Source of the DNA: Tubulanus polymorphus
Lineage: Eukaryota; Nemertea; Palaeonemertea; Tubulaniformes; Tubulanidae
Direction: 5' to 3'
DNA length: 64,000 nt
NCBI RefSeq assembly: GCF_964204645.1
Contig: NC_134029.1
Span: 23,888,450-23,952,449 of the forward strand
Part shown: positions 25,913 through 35,486 of the stretch, in pieces
How the letters are laid out: every line of letters starts with the position of its first letter
Numbering within the stretch: the first letter of the stretch is position 1
The notes under the pieces: model-generated
What the model saw: only the letters and a program-made list of their open reading frames with translations
Told to the model about the DNA's origin: nothing
Database searches by the model: none
Position numbers and translations under genes: made by a program

Positions 25913-26450
25913 ACAAACATCTATATTTTCTATTAATTTAGGGTGTCGGAATTCCTGGATTGTTTAATGTCTTGTCATCAAAACCTGTTTTGAACAAGGT
26001 GGGTTTAAAATGCGTCTAACAACAGGCACTTGAATACCGGACTTCGTTACTGTGGGAAGTATTGAATAATTCACGAGCTATAACTTATTTGTGCTTCAAT
26101 CACCCACCATTTCTAATAATGAATTAAACTATGACGCAATTTACACCCCTGTTCTATCCGTACATTATGGTATAGGTAGAACTATGCATTGCATCATTGG
26201 TAAAAACAGTTGCATCATGTATCATTCAGAGGACGAACCATCATATCAATGCGCCAAACACTGTCAAAGCCCATATTCAAGTGCCCGTGTCCTAACATGG
26301 TAAAGCAGTATTAGCTCCATCCAATGCATTTTTGGATGAAATTTTGATTTTCTGTTTTAGTTGACGACTTATACAGCATTGATGCAAGTAAACAGCGGCC
26401 ATATTGAAACATACTTACAGTATTGTCCGGAACCGTGTTTCCCGTGGTAA
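23165..26450 (+). CDS. ASAH1: Acid ceramidase
   Basis: Twelve exons: 23165-23245, 23417-23460, 23772-23856, 23945-24034, 24110-24188, 24403-24477, 24558-24603, 24834-24972, 25298-25519, 25673-25837, 25942-25998 and 26361-26450. The product is 390 residues (human about 395). [20 protein letters not shown] is a signal peptide; an upstream in-frame ATG at 23102 would bury it. [14 protein letters not shown] holds the nucleophile Cys (~142), which in this family becomes the new N-terminus of the beta subunit after self-cleavage. [15 protein letters not shown] and [10 protein letters not shown] carry the other conserved active-site Arg, Asp, Asn and Arg. The enzyme cleaves ceramide to sphingosine and fatty acid in lysosomes. 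NAAA is the close alternative, but the sequence fits acid ceramidase better (inference). Poly(A) signal AATAAA near 26869. Confidence 0.93.
24676..24816. repeat. Dispersed repeat, TTAGTAAATTAAATT family, copy 2
   Basis: GGGACGATCATTAGG, GATGACTTACACTTAGTAAATTAAATTGG, AGATGACTTG and TAGTTTGACTGTATA in the same order as copies at 7884 and 51598. Intron of ASAH1. Confidence 0.5.
24986..25042. repeat. Fragment of ACGTACGC-type MITE
   Basis: AAAGGATCATTTATTTATTACGTACAC followed by GGAAATTTGAATTTTCCCTCCCC matches the left arm of the intact copy at 29390-29550. Intronic. Confidence 0.55.
25060..25240 (-). mobile_element. 3' end of an L2/CR1-like LINE
   Basis: On the minus strand, 25230-25117 encodes [18 protein letters not shown]... 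ending [10 protein letters not shown] stop. This is the characteristic C-terminus of L2/CR1-type non-LTR reverse transcriptases ([15 protein letters not shown]). A 3' tail with GCGCTTTGAGCATGG and GGTGCTATAT follows. Only this tip is present, in an ASAH1 intron. Confidence 0.75.
25879..25912. repeat. (CT)n microsatellite
   Basis: A CTCTCT run with one G interruption in the last-but-two intron of ASAH1. Confidence 0.9.
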
Positions 26451-26929
26451 ACCAGACTGTTCGTGAAACATTCCCAAAAAATTCTAGATCTTGTCAGAAA
26501 CTCATTGAAACTATTGGTTCATATTGTGTAGATGTTTATAATTATTTGAGCCCTTCTTTATTTATGATTGTAAATTTGTTAATTAGCACGATTTGATATG
26601 TTCGTTTTACACATATATATAATATTGTGGTAAGATAGATCTAATGTCTCTAGAAACTGTGATACATTATTTTGAGTTGATGCTCAAATGTTTACTGCTA
26701 TTTTGTAATTAAGAAAACTTGAAGATAGGACACGATACATGGGGGTACTGTTATATAGCGTCTGTCTATTTGGGCTCAAAATGTTCATGTTTGAAATGAT
26801 TGGCAAGCCTGCTTTATCTTTGCAATTAAATGGAAATTATTTTGTAATCTTTATAAATGAAAGAAGAAAATAAAACATTTTGATTAAAAGACGTGTTGAA
26901 TTTCTGGACTTAGGAATGATGATTGAGCC

Positions 26930-27180
26930 AGTTAAAAAGCTGGCGGCGACCCACGCGTGCTTCAATAACTACGACACTCCGGCTAGCATCGTGCCTAATA
27001 AGGACAGCCTAATCAATGATATACACATACGGACTTGATGCGCTAACAGAATATTCGGGATTCGAACCGCATCGATTGCTTATTACAGGCGCCCACAAGA
27101 AGGTAGCGGAACCAGTCTACTTAACTCGGGGAATCCCTTACATGAAATTCGCCAATAAACTTAATTTTTAGTCCAGTTTC
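26930..27180 (-). repeat. tRNA-derived SINE-like sequence
   Basis: The minus strand carries GGTTCGAATCCCG (B-box, 27067-27055), preceded by GC-richer, tRNA-like sequence unlike the AT-rich surroundings. No full cloverleaf could be drawn, so a tRNA gene is not claimed. Confidence 0.35.
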
Positions 27181-27182
27181 TG

Positions 27183-30100
27183 ATGTCAGAGCCGTTGCAG
27201 AATCATATTTCAAGGATCAGAACATTCTTACACGTTTATCGATGGATTTCAGATGCGTATATATCGGTGAGGGCTTCAGAATTCACTGAAATATGTCGAT
27301 TATTGCAAGTTCTGATACCGGTACACTACAGTGAGTGGGTTCGAATCCCGTATTGTCAGACTCATTCACTATGTCAATATTCGTTTTAGGATTTTTATGT
27401 TGACGATTTATGGGGAAAAATTCCTGAAAAATGGAGACCAATCCTTGAAACACTTGATACTGTAGCTTTATCAAAGTTGTTGGACAATAATTGTGGGGAC
27501 TGCGTTCAGTACGGGTAGGTCATATGCGCTTCCACAAACCACTTATACAAATGCTATTATGTATGAGTATGAAGTAAAATGAAAATAAATTTCTATTTCA
27601 GGGATGTGTGGCCTCTATCGTTATTGTGTTATAAGGCTACGGCTTCTAGTTTGTCTTTACCTCGGACTCACTACAGCAGCAGCAGCAGCAGCAGCAGCAG
27701 CGCTGATGGAGATGCTGGGAAACAACATGTAACCTCACTTTCACACTGTTACAGAAAACATGTGAAACCTAAAAAACAACATGAAATCAAACAACTCGCG
27801 AAGGTTCGTCATAGCTTTACATGTATTTGTAGCTTACTTGAATTTTGTGCTAAATTCTAATCAAATTCGATGAATTTTCAGGAAATTAAGAAACTCAGCT
27901 CTGACTTGAACCGATCTCACGTTATCGATATCGGAGCAGGTCAAGGTCATTTATCTCGTCTGTTGTCATTTGGATATGGATTACCGGTGACGACTGTTGA
28001 AGCTGCCGGTTGTCACGCGCCAAAAGCTGAGAAATTTGATAGGTAAGGATTCAAACTGCACCGTCTAACAGTTTTACGAGTGCCTGTTCGAGAATGGAAA
28101 TACTGTAGTTGAGTCTATTATCTATTTTCAGAGAGGTCAAGCTTGATATTGAGAAAGGACAGAAAAGAAAGGTATTTTCTACTCAAGTATACAATGGAAC
28201 TCTTAATTTCGGATAATTGTTTGGACCAATAGAATTAATCAATTTTAAAAGAATTCCGAATAAGATATATATTTATTTATAGATGGTACTGAAAGTAATA
28301 TCTGGATTAGATCGAAATCCGGATTAAGTGAGTCCGAATAAAGTGGGTTTGATACGTTGAATAACCCCTTACATAATTTGACTATAATATGAGTGTGTTT
28401 GAAATAACCAAATACCAACTCCTTACTTTGAAAAAAATATTTTGAAAGTATGCAGTTATATTTCGGTAGTCATTTTAAATTATTTGCATTGTCGTTCTTT
28501 CTTTTTGTAGAAAGGGAATAAGCAGGTTTTAAATGGCGAAGTTGGCGCAGAAGATCCACCGAATGATAGATCAAAAACAGCTCCAAATCATATCATCCAC
28601 ACAATCGAGCCTTCAATGGCTGTAAACGAGTTCATCTCAATAGTAAAACAATCGCACGCATCACAACATAATCAACAACAACCCATCAACTCAAAACCTC
28701 AACATCATCAACTTATAGATAACAATACTCATCATTTCAAATCATGTAAGTCAAATACTGATAATCGATTGAATAACTGTACACGACATGTATTCAAACG
28801 TGAATACGATATTTTACAACAGTCTATGATTAATCAGAGTTCATTTGACGAGCCTGATAAATCCTCAAATTTCAGACAATCACTCGTGAGAAATACAAAA
28901 ACAATCACCGATAAATCGGGCAAAGCGACAAAAATAGATAATCGAAATATGTTGAAAACTGATGAAGCTTCATCGAATGAGACGATGATTTCCATAAATA
29001 ACAATTACAACTACTGTAGCGGTGATTTTATATTGACTGGTTTACACGCCTGCGGAGACCTTACACCGACTATCATACGTGTTTTTACTCAGTCTCCACA
29101 GATGTCAGCACTAGTATCAGTTGGTTGCTGTTATATGAAAATGACCTGCGGCGAGTAAGTTGATCGCGTACTGACGCCGTATACAACAGTTTCTATTAAC
29201 GGTTACTGTACTGAGGTTTCTTATTGTAGAGATTTGAATGGATTTCCTATGAGCGACTTTGTGAAAAGTCTTCCCGATCATGATTTGAGTTTTGAGGCTA
29301 GATCTTCGGCTTGTCATTTCAATGAAAACTATCAACAAAGGCTAATAGGTGAGTATAGATAATGAAGATGAGTTTTTAGTCCTCGATTGAAGGGATCATT
29401 CATTAATTACGTACGCATAAAATTTGAATTTTTCAACCCCCTCTGTACGGAAAATTGGCAATTTTTTCATTTACATTAAGCATTACAGTACGCAATTGCA
29501 CTGACCCCTCCCCCTCCCCTAATGCGTACGTAATAAATGAATGACCCCTTAACTTTGTACATGTATTTTACCTCTCTATTTCTAGACAATCTTCCGGAAT
29601 TGAAATTGCACAGTTACAGAGCAGCTTTACAGGTAATCATTCGTAACAGAGATTCTGATATGATTCACGGCGCCGTGAAAATCTGTGCCAAGAAATATCA
29701 ACACGCTTCTTTCACGGAGTAAGTATTGTCAGGAACGGATCGGCGGATTGCTTTCGAAGTTTTTTGAATGCATTATGGGCATTTGTCAGTTGAATCTTTG
29801 ATTTCAGATATGCGAATATTGGCTTGAGGAAATTAGGTATGGATGGTGAAATAAATGAATCCGAATTGAAGATCGCTGAACAGAATTTACTGAGTTGGAA
29901 GAATGTGGTAGCTTTCAATGTACTTCATCTCATGTTGACACCAGTCATTGAAACTTTCATTCTATTGGATAGAGTTCTCTATCTTCACGAACATGGTGAA
30001 TAGAAATATATTTCTCAAATATAATTTTTCATGAGCTTTTTATAAAGGCCTGCTCAGTCTGTGAACTGTGCCATAATGAATTAGTTTTTTTTTCAGGGAT

Positions 30101-30191
30101 TGCTGCTATTTTAAAGCCGATATTCGATCCAAAGATATCACCCAGAAACTTTGTACTCCTGGCAATGAAATCAAAGAATGACATGAGTTGA
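27183..30191 (+). CDS. METTL25B: Methyltransferase-like protein 25B (RRNAD1)
   Basis: Ten exons: 27183-27266, 27390-27514, 27602-27803, 27882-28042, 28132-28171, 28511-29154, 29230-29348, 29586-29718, 29808-29995 and 30097-30191. The product is 596 residues against about 475 in human. Landmarks: DLWGKIPEKW, DVWPLSLLCYKATASSL, the SAM-binding loop VIDIGAGQGHLSRLL, GLHACGDLTP, SVGCCYMKM, ARSSACHFNENYQQRL, HSYRAALQVIIR, VVAFNVLHLMLTPVIETFILLDRVLYL and SPRNFVLLAMKS. These match METTL25B better than METTL25. The biochemical substrate of this family is not settled. The extra length is mostly an Asn/Gln/His/Ser-rich insert of about 165 residues in exon 6, between the SAM loop and GLHACGDL, plus a nine-serine run coded by (AGC)9 in exon 3. 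The start ATG at 27183 is the first in frame and gives a plausible N-terminus. Confidence 0.9.
27337..27347 (+). repeat. B-box within METTL25B intron 1
   Basis: GGTTCGAATCC with flanks GTGG and CGT, about 45 bp before the exon 2 acceptor. A T-arm-like stem can form with wobble pairs. Likely a SINE remnant. Confidence 0.3.
27675..27701 (+). repeat. (AGC)9 coding microsatellite
   Basis: Nine AGC codons inside METTL25B exon 3, giving a poly-serine run that may vary in length between individuals. Confidence 0.9.
28192..28365. repeat. Diverged element in METTL25B intron
   Basis: CAATGGAACTCTTAATTTCGGATAA at the left and ATCCGGATTAAGTGAGTCCGAATAAAGTGGGTTTG at the right. Its body resembles the element at 5941-6233. 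Boundaries are approximate. Confidence 0.35.
29390..29550. mobile_element. ACGTACGC-type MITE, intact copy
   Basis: The inverted ends AAGGGATCATTCATTAATTACGTACGCAT and ATGCGTACGTAATAAATGAATGACCCCTT enclose a C-rich centre (CCCCTCCCCCTCCCC). Fragments of the same family are at 24986 and 60121. In METTL25B intron 7. Confidence 0.8.
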
Positions 30192-30507
30192 CTTCAAAAT
30201 GAAAATCCCTGAGATAGGAGCGTGCTGCTTTGGATTATTTACTTATTTTTTTAATTGATAAACTGATATTTACTTGGAAAACTTACTTAGTGACAGTTTG
30301 CTGTGTTGGTGATCAGCATTTGTATTTTTTTTGTTAACAATATTTTTAAAAATCTCATTTTCAGTGAAATACAGATTTTATTGTAAAACATTAGTTTGTT
30401 GTTGGTCAGACTGGTCCATGCTGGGCTAACCAGGATACAAGAGAGTCTTTACTTTTGCAGCGAGAGATACAAAAACAAAGAAACTCCATCGACAATCTCA
30501 TCTTTTT

Positions 30508-30690
30508 ATGAAACTCTTTCTGTGTTTTATTCTTGCGATCTACTTCTTTGTTTCAACCGAAAAAAATAATCCCACCAACTGGTCTGCCGACAAGCTTAGA
30601 TGGGATTATATCAACAGCACAAAACCATGTTCCGACGCTGCACATTATACTGGGCCCGTTGACATTCAACTCGCAACTGGCAACTACTAA
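30508..30690 (+). CDS. Short open frame with signal peptide, unassigned
   Basis: Sixty codons. The start MKLFLCFILAIYFFVSTEK is a good signal peptide, followed by a hydrophilic stretch with WDYINSTKPC. It ends abruptly at a stop and no downstream exon was found. I do not recognise a family. It may be a first exon whose partners are lost, a decayed secreted-protein gene, or chance. Confidence 0.2.
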   Translation: MKLFLCFILAIYFFVSTEKNNPTNWSADKLRWDYINSTKPCSDAAHYTGPVDIQLATGNY

Positions 30691-30786
30691 AGCAACTGGC
30701 AATGTCGTCTCAGGGCTTCCATAGATGAAACCCTGGCAAGTGAAGAAGATTACCCTAATGTCACCGCTTCACTGGCGCTTTATTTG

Positions 30787-30840
30787 GGATTCGAACCTCA
30801 TTCTTATCTACAAGTGGATGATCACTGCACCTTGTGAATA
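30787..30840 (-). repeat. tRNA-derived SINE-like fragment
   Basis: On the minus strand, GAGGTTCGAATCCC (B-box at 30797-30787) is preceded about 45 bp upstream by AGGTGCAGTGATC, which resembles an A-box. This fits a tRNA-related SINE head. Confidence 0.4.
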
Positions 30841-31918
30841 AGTCACTCCTATTCTCGATAGCGCTGATTGTATGGAGGAAATTTCTGATTGAACTCGTCT
30901 GACAGCTGGAACTGATTCCGAATTTAGTGACTACTAGACATTCTTTATTTTTCAAAAGTTAGTAAGCTTTAATCAATAGTTCATGATGCCCTATTTGCGG
31001 ATTTGTTTTACGTGAAATCGATTTTGAAGCGAATTCACGTAAAACAGCACGAACGGCCTAGTTTCAATGCAATGAACCAGAGGATGGTCGTGCATTTTTG
31101 TATACAATTAATTTTATTGAAGCTAAATCTAATATAATATAAGCTTGTTGATTAACAAAAGATGGATATTTAATCTTTTTTTGTGTATACCACGTCCTAC
31201 ACCACGTCTTTAATGAACAAAAATGGTAATGTCTTATAGTCGAGTCATTATTGGCCAAGTTTAGTTTGGTAAGAAAGATTCCAGGATCTGGTTTCACACA
31301 AATCACAGACAGTGACAGTCGCGTGTTAGTATTGAGTTAACTCTGAGTTAAAATAAGTTCATTTTCAATGTATTAACTAAGAGGAGTCAAATCTGAACTG
31401 TGGAACTGGGTCCGACCATTATTACACGGGTTTTCAGAACTCTGATTTAAACACTTATAACATCCTAACCAAGAAGAAATGAAATCCTATTCCAGATTGT
31501 AGATCTTTACCTTCCATTAGCGGTAACCAGTTAAAAACATTAGGATTGATTCTGATATCTTGCAATGTGCCTCTGGCCTCATTTGATTTGCTTGTATTCC
31601 TTTCTAACCGATGGAAAAACAACTTTGGTTGCATTTTTGTGGCGCACAATTATAAATTAGTTTAAGCCAGTGGTACGTATCCTTGACGCTTTGTTTTAAT
31701 AAATTCGTATTCACTGCGCTGATTTTGGATGAACATGAAATGATGATGACAGAACTTGGAAGGTTTTTATTCATCAAAAGGTAAGATATTCCATTAGTTC
31801 GTTTTTATTTGCAAATTTGAAGTTGTTTTTCCGTTTCGAGTTAGGCCTAATACAATTTGCCAAGATTTTGAGTAAATTTTGGGATAAAATTTATTTCTGT
31901 GGTGTTTTTGTTTTTCAG

Positions 31919-32655
31919 ATGATTCGACGATTGCCGAAGAAGACCGCCATTTATGATATTCTTCATAAAACCGTTGTAACGTCTCTGATCGGAATTACCG
32001 TGATTGGAACCGGGGCTCTAGTCTTCCGCGCTTATAAATTTTTCACAGGTAAGCTCATTGTTTTCAGAACTGTCTGGTTCTGTAGTTCATGTAGTAGCTG
32101 TTTCAATTTCGATTAGATAAAGGTGTGAGGTGTGATGTCCTGGGGCTGGTTCCATAGTCGGAACTTAGACATTAGACCAGTCTAAGACCATCTTAGTTTT
32201 AAAGCCAATCAAACAATTTATCAGTCTTTAGATCAGTCTTTAGATTTAAGGCGACCACTTTAAGTCACGACTTTAAATGTCTTGAGAGACTAATGACTCG
32301 GTCCAGAGCTCCAGTCAGATTCGGCCAATATTCAACCAGGTTGAATATTGGCCGGATCTGACTGGAGCTGATGTTGTATCGCGATGATGCTGTTCTGACT
32401 GGAGCTGATGTTGTATTGCGATGATGCTGTTCTGACTGGAGCTGATGTTGTATCGCGATGATGCTGTTCTGACTGGAGCTGATGTTGTATCGCGATGATG
32501 CTGTTCTGATATTCTAATTTGTTGTTTTAGTTTCACGACCGGCGTTGAGAGAACGAAAGCAAATGATCGCCGAGGAAAAACTAACGCAAAAACAAATAGA
32601 ACGAGAAGCGGAACTTTTAATGCAACAAAATGAGGCTGAAAATCTACGCGGATAA
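31919..32655 (+). CDS. Small single-pass membrane protein, COX14-like
   Basis: Two coding exons, 31919-32048 and 32531-32655, give 84 residues. The upstream acceptor TTTTTCAG abuts the ATG, so a 5' untranslated exon precedes it. MIRRLPKKTAIYDILHKT is basic; a transmembrane segment follows (VVTSLIGITVIGTGALVF) and then RAYKFF. The segment layout (Y..L.KT..TSL....TV.G......R.Y.FF) resembles COX14, a mitochondrial inner-membrane assembly factor for cytochrome c oxidase (about 57 residues in human). A charged helix of about 40 residues (LRERKQMIAEEKLTQKQIER) extends the C-terminus. The family call is tentative because the proteins are tiny. The 482-bp intron is packed with repeats (see 32142 and 32307-32506). 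Poly(A) AATAAA near 32797. Confidence 0.6.
32142..32272. mobile_element. GGGGC-type palindromic MITE, copy 2
   Basis: GGGGCTGGTTCCATAGTCGGAACTTAGAC at the left, then TCTAAGACCATCTTAGTTTTAAAGCCAATCAAACAA. The right end is degraded (CACTTTAAGTCACGACTTTAA). Intron of the COX14-like gene. Confidence 0.65.
32307..32369. repeat. 63-bp near-perfect palindrome
   Basis: Two 31-nt arms (AGCTCCAGTCAGATTCGGCC..., ...GGCCGGATCTGACTGGAGCT) with one mismatch and a 1-nt centre. The right arm runs directly into the 37-bp tandem array. Confidence 0.85.
32359..32506. repeat. 37-bp tandem repeat, four units
   Basis: Units start at 32359, 32396, 32433 and 32470, each beginning TGACTGGAGCTGATGTTG. Only a C/T change in unit 2 (TATTGCG for TATCGCG) was seen. 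Confidence 0.9.
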
Positions 32656-33284
32656 TTCGAAAATATCACGGGTTAAAAAAGACTTGAAAATCGTTATTGT
32701 AGGATTTAACATCGTGTGGATTAATGAATAGCTTGAAAAAAGTTGTAAATTATGTGTGAATAGTTATAAGTATTTGATCAATGATTATTGATTTATTAAT
32801 AAAAGCACCTGTCTGCTGAGATTCTGCATTTCTTAAGTTTATTTTTTCACTCTCTACGATTTGACGTGAAATGAGGAATTCATGAATTGTAGGATCGAAC
32901 CTGAAATATTACACGTGATGTCATAGTTTGTTTGACTGTGCATGATAACAATAACACACCTGAATACGGCTACTATTTGAGAGAAGTTACTACTCCTCTT
33001 TTAAGAGCACAACTAGTCCAGAAAATATTAAAATACTCTCAAAATCAGAATTATTTCTAGTTCAATTTCAATAAAACTTGCCATTTTTTATATTAAATTT
33101 CTCTAATTTTTGATGAATATTACTTGTACTGCAATTAGAGATTTCAGGTTGTTTGGTCTACAATAATATGTGGATTTACATACATACTCTCATTCTAAAA
33201 TGGCATCGTAATACTTGTAGTTGAACCAGAATGATATGTTTCTATAGGCAGTGAATTCTCTAACTTACAGACATTCAATAAACT

Positions 33285-35131
33285 ATGGCCGAACTAGACG
33301 CGATCAAAACAATTGATGAAATCCAAAAACTGACGGAAAATACGCAACGCTTGGATGTGGCGAAGTTATTCGATCTCGATGATGCAAACCGGACTGATGC
33401 TTATTGGATGAAGTTAATTCGATGTTTGATTAAATTGACTGAAATTCCGAAGTTTAAAAGCGACGATAGGGAATACGACAGGGATGACTTTATCGATGTT
33501 CCCGAGAAAAGTGTTTCCAGTTTCGAACTGATTCTCGTAGTCATGGATAAGTACAAGCAGTATTCATCAACCAACAATGTTTATCAGAATCGTACAAATC
33601 TGAATCAAATTCTGCCGGAATTATTAGTGTTTTGTGCTGTACATTCAGATATGAGATTCCTCTGGACGAATGAGTCGGCTGTGGAACTGTCTCAGAAACT
33701 GGAATCAACTCTCTGTGAGATTCAACGCGTAGATTCTATTGAGAATCTGTTGATGAAAAGTATCGAAGGTTCTGATACTGTGTATGGCCTTATAAATACT
33801 TTATTAAAACCATCACTGACGAAATTAAACTGGAAGAAAAATCCATCCGTGAAACACGTATTTTATCATTACCTACTGAAGGTTCGTCAGTTGAGTGAAT
33901 ATTTAGATTTTCTGCTACCGGTTTCATTAATGATGATCGATGATTATAGATCGGAAAATAAAGTTCTCGGAATCAACAGTTTGAGTCACATCGTTAAAAA
34001 CAGTTCTAAAGCCGAGCTCGGTTGGTACGGACGCGTCGACGTTATTTACGACGCTTTGCGACATCAGATGTATACTCACGAACCACTGGTTGTTAACGCT
34101 CTTCATCCGTGTTTACTCGATGTGTTAGCCGTCGTCGAACCATCGCCGAAAGAACCAAAAAATCAAGCGCGGAAATGGTGCCGGTAAGTGTAAAAACGGT
34201 TCAATTGATTCATTAAATAGAAATCCCTGCACACTAAGAATGAAAAGAGAATCCAAATGTCTCCTTGAGCTAGTACTAATTTGACATACCGGTATCAACT
34301 ATATCCTGATTTTCATCTTTAGGAATACAAATGTTGTGACAAAATACAGTCCAGAACAAAGAGACTAATTTAGTACCCGGTAATAAGATGTGATACAAAC
34401 TAGGAATGATTTGCGAACCCATGGACACTTTTCGGACTTATTGTTCATTGTTAGTGTGCTACAGCATGGATTCAGAGTGATTCATATAGTTTACATGTTT
34501 GATATATTTTTAGGTACGACGATGTATTTGAACAGTTTATGCAAGATATGCGTTTCGAGAATAAGATTATACTGCGTAGAATGTACAGCGAATACCTAGG
34601 ATTATATATTGAACGTATGGGTATAACAGTTACCAAACATACAACACACCTGACACAGGTAAAATACTCTGATTTCATTGAACTGATTTTAAACTATAGT
34701 TTTAACGTGCTGATCTGTGAAATGATTTCTTCTTCTAGGTGATCACCGATTACCTGGAGCAATTTGACGGATATGAAGAGATCGCCAGATTCAATATTCT
34801 TTCCTGTTTGAAATCTTATATTCGTCATTGTTGGCCGGTTCTCGATTGTCGGCAGACGGCGACCATCGCGAAATCGTTGTTACAGTTTGTGTTTGATTTG
34901 TCGGTCGATTCGTCGCTTACGTCGTCAGAAACTAAGAGGGATTTAGCTTCGCGAGCCGCGGAATGTTTATCGTCGCTCGATCGCGCTAGCTGCGGAAAAG
35001 TTCGTGAACTTTTTACCGAATTGAAAACTGTGACGGATATGAATGAAATGTGCAAAACTTTCATTAATTCAGTTTTTACTACGAATTCAAAACAAAATGG
35101 ACGCAGTGAGAAAAAGGCTATAGATATCTGA
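33285..35131 (+). CDS. TTI2: TELO2-interacting protein 2
   Basis: Three exons: 33285-34183, 34514-34658 and 34739-35131. The product is 478 residues (human 508). It is an alpha-helical HEAT-like protein. The family signature is clear around VLGINSLSHIVKNSSKAELG, VIYDALRHQMYTHEP and LHPCLLDVL, and the C-terminal half contains the conserved YLEQFDGYEEIARFNILSCL helix region. TTI2 works with TELO2 and TTI1 in the TTT complex, which matures and stabilises PI3K-like kinases (mTOR, ATM, ATR, DNA-PK, SMG1) with HSP90. The poly(A) signal AATAAA is near 35173. The PMS1 start follows 355 bp after the stop on the same strand. Confidence 0.88.
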
Positions 35132-35486
35132 GCATTTATTTTTAAAAACTCCTCTACAGAAATTTCATTGAAATAAAAATGGTTTTTATATTTTAATGAT
35201 GATGTCGTTCAGTGCTTCAGTTTGTAATTATTTTATCTACTTTTTTTTCGCGAATAAGGTATTTAGTAGTGCAGGTGATTCTTGCCTTTGGTTTCAATAA
35301 CATGTCATTCAATTCATCCAGTGAATTTCTATTTTATCTCTTGTTAAGTTCAGCTCTAAAAGCTCCATTACAGTTTTTCCTGTAGTCTGGTAGGAGGGCT
35401 GTGGGTCTTTCCAAAAATAAGCATTCAATACAAGTAACATTTGGTGGAAATAACCGGATATTTTGTTGTTGTTACAGTTTTAAGAG

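Larger units (their letters stand above)
30192..31918. other. Intergenic stretch after METTL25B
   Basis: Holds a short secreted-looking frame at 30508-30690, a B-box fragment at 30787-30797 and a probable 5' untranslated exon of the COX14-like gene ending near 31781 (AAAAG|GTAAGA). Confidence 0.4.

Noticed and set aside
26091-26303. 70-codon frame in the last ASAH1 intron
   Set aside because: Lies inside an intron, in a different frame from the flanking exons, and the exons splice cleanly without it.
32315-32536. 73-codon minus-strand frame in the COX14-like intron
   Set aside because: A by-product of the 37-bp tandem repeat.
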